DNA of 10,290 nucleotides from NCBI GenBank assembly GCA_028876585.1, contig JAGWRL010000232.1, positions 1 through 10,290 on the forward strand, in the 5' to 3' direction. Source of the DNA: Pseudomonadota bacterium (GTDB taxonomy: Bacteria > Pseudomonadota > Alphaproteobacteria > Rhizobiales > Beijerinckiaceae). How positions within the stretch are numbered: the first letter of the stretch is position 1; the number at the start of each line of letters is the position of its first letter. Made by a program: the position numbers and the translations under genes. The notes under the pieces are model-generated. The model saw only the letters and a program-made list of their open reading frames with translations, was not told where the DNA came from and did not search any database. Positions 9,041 to 10,290 of this stretch are shown in pieces.

Positions 9041-9069
9041 CGTCGCTTCCCTTTCCTGTTGTCAGCGGC

Positions 9070-9825
9070 TCACAGCATCCACCGGCCGCCGTCGATCAAG
9101 ATGGTTTGTCCCGTCACGAAGCGCGCCTCGCGGCTCGCGAGATAAGCGACCAAGCCGGCGACGTCTTCGGGTTCCGCGATAAAGCCGGCGGGCGTGTCGC
9201 GTTTCAACCGGTCGAGAATTTCCGGCGCGATGCGCTGGTGCGCGCGGGTCGAAACCGCGCCCGGCGCGACGGCGTTGACGGTGACGCCGTCGGCGGCAAG
9301 TTCGCGCGCGAGCGCGCGGGTAAAGCCGACCAGTCCCATTTTCGCGGCGGCGTAATCGACCAGCCCCGCGTCGCCGGCAAAGGCCGCGTCGCTGGAAATA
9401 TTGACGATCCGGCCGAACCGGCGCGCCTTCATCCCCGGCGCCGCGAGGCGGGTCAACCGCAAAGTCGTCAACAATGAAATCTCCAGCACGAACCGCCAGA
9501 CCTCTTCGTTGGACTCAACGAACGGCCCGCCGCGCTCGCGCGCGCTCTGGCCGACATTGTTGACGAGCACATCGACGGGGCCGAGTTGAGCCTCGCAATC
9601 GGCGACAAAGCCGCGTAGCACTTTGGCGTCAGTGCAATCACCGGCGCGGATCAATCTCGCCTTATCCGGCAGCTCGCCGAACGCGGCCTCGAGCGCGTCG
9701 CCCTCCAGGTCGATCACCGCGAGCCGCGCGCCCTCCTCGGCCAATCGCCTGCCGATCGCGGCGCCGATGCCATTGCCGGCGCCGCTGACCATGGCGACAA
9801 GGCCCTCGAAGCGTCGCGCCTTCAA
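9070..9825 (-). CDS. Short-chain dehydrogenase/reductase (SDR), NAD-type
   Basis: This is a classical SDR of 251 residues, interconverting an alcohol and a ketone with a nicotinamide cofactor. The cofactor motif is SGAGNGIG (14-21); Asp39 in VIDLEG at the end of beta-2 favours NAD(H) over NADP(H). NNVG (89-92), Ser145 and YAAAK with Tyr158 and Lys162 make the active site. VTGQTILIDGG is the family C-terminus. The start is TTG at 9823-9825, supported by AGGAG at 9832-9836 on the minus strand with a 6-base gap and by overlap with the stop codon of the upstream SDR, implying translational coupling. In the usual Asn-Ser-Tyr-Lys tetrad the Asn position appears to be Ser117. The function within the cluster (hydroxyacyl or cyclic alcohol oxidation) is a guess. 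Confidence 0.93.
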   Translation of the reverse strand: MKARRFEGLVAMVSGAGNGIGAAIGRRLAEEGARLAVIDLEGDALEAAFGELPDKARLIRAGDCTDAKVLRGFVADCEAQLGPVDVLVNNVGQSARERGGPFVESNEEVWRFVLEISLLTTLRLTRLAAPGMKARRFGRIVNISSDAAFAGDAGLVDYAAAKMGLVGFTRALARELAADGVTVNAVAPGAVSTRAHQRIAPEILDRLKRDTPAGFIAEPEDVAGLVAYLASREARFVTGQTILIDGGRWML

Positions 9826-10290
9826 TGAAAGCTCCTGCCGCCATCCGCGGCGAGCGCGACGCCGGTCACATAGCTCGACGCCGCGCTTGACAGGAAAAGC
9901 ACGCTCGCCGCCATTTCCTCCGGCTCGGCGATCCGCCGCAGCGCGTAGCGATCGGCGATCTCGCGCCGCGCCGCGACCGGATCAGGCAAGCCTTCGTAGC
10001 TGGTGCGAAACAACGGCGTGTCGACCGCGCCCGGACACAATGCATTGACGCGGATGCCGCGCGGCGCAAGTTCCGCCGCCAAGGTCTTGGCGAACATCAC
10101 AAGCGCCGCTTTCGATGCGCAATAGGCCGTGCGCTCGGCGAGTGGGCGCAAGGCCGCCGCCGAAGCGACGAGCACGATCGTGCCGCCGTCGGCCGCGAAA
10201 TATCGCAGCGCCGCGCGACATATGCGCATCGCCCCGGCGACGTTAACGTCAAACAGCCGCCGCCAGTCCTCGTCGCGCGTTTCGGCGAGC
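9822..10290 (-). CDS. Short-chain dehydrogenase/reductase, partial (5' end beyond right edge)
   Basis: This is the C-terminal part of a second classical SDR. The frame is open to the right edge, so the N-terminal Rossmann region with the glycine motif lies outside; about 155 residues are visible. DVNVAGAM supplies the tetrad Asn, VASAAAL supplies the Ser, and YCASKAAL, 13 residues later, gives Tyr and Lys. VNALCPGAVDTPL and the C-terminal SYVTGVALAADGG fit the family. The internal ATG at 10227-10229 falls after the conserved DVNVAG block and so is not the start. Its stop overlaps the TTG start of the next SDR. The two SDRs differ enough to be separate enzymes, perhaps acting on consecutive intermediates or opposite stereoisomers (inference). 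Confidence 0.93.
   Translation of the reverse strand, partial: LAETRDEDWRRLFDVNVAGAMRICRAALRYFAADGGTIVLVASAAALRPLAERTAYCASKAALVMFAKTLAAELAPRGIRVNALCPGAVDTPLFRTSYEGLPDPVAARREIADRYALRRIAEPEEMAASVLFLSSAASSYVTGVALAADGGRSFH

Overview
The window is GC-rich chromosomal DNA with G or C at most third codon positions, densely packed genes and very short intergenic gaps. This look, together with the protein families, suggests an alphaproteobacterium, probably of the Hyphomicrobiales (Bradyrhizobium/Rhodopseudomonas/Beijerinckiaceae type). That placement is an inference from composition and family resemblance, not a database result. I see no rRNA, tRNA, CRISPR array, insertion sequence or transposase.

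Layout from left to right: (1) an aldehyde dehydrogenase cut by the left edge (+); (2) a LysR-type regulator (-) that converges on it with a 3-base gap; (3) an AT-rich divergent promoter region with a LysR-type box and a sigma70-like promoter; (4) a tight three-gene operon (+): a dihydrodipicolinate-synthase/N-acetylneuraminate-lyase family protein, a 3-hydroxyanthranilate 3,4-dioxygenase with all metal ligands intact, and an L-aspartate dehydrogenase family protein; (5) a second, full-length aldehyde dehydrogenase (-), converging on the operon; (6) a 241-base AT-rich divergent region with several palindromes; (7) a cytochrome P450 (+); (8) a minus-strand operon of two short-chain dehydrogenases (the upstream one cut by the right edge) and an amidase-signature hydrolase.

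Read together this is an accessory catabolic region, very probably for a nitrogen-containing aromatic or related acid. The P450 and amidase could unmask a substrate (O-demethylation or hydroxylation, and amide hydrolysis). The cupin dioxygenase would open the ring of a 2-amino-3-hydroxybenzoate-like compound. The aldehyde dehydrogenases would oxidise semialdehydes, the lyase-family protein could split or rearrange the chain, and the aspartate-dehydrogenase homologue could process an imino-dicarboxylate. The usual partners of the dioxygenase are all absent from the window: kynureninase, kynurenine monooxygenase, aminocarboxymuconate-semialdehyde decarboxylase, aminomuconate deaminase and nadC. 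The route therefore looks non-standard. The dioxygenase/aspartate-dehydrogenase/lyase-family operon under a divergent LysR regulator is the most interesting unit here. The pathway reconstruction is inference; the family assignments are much firmer.
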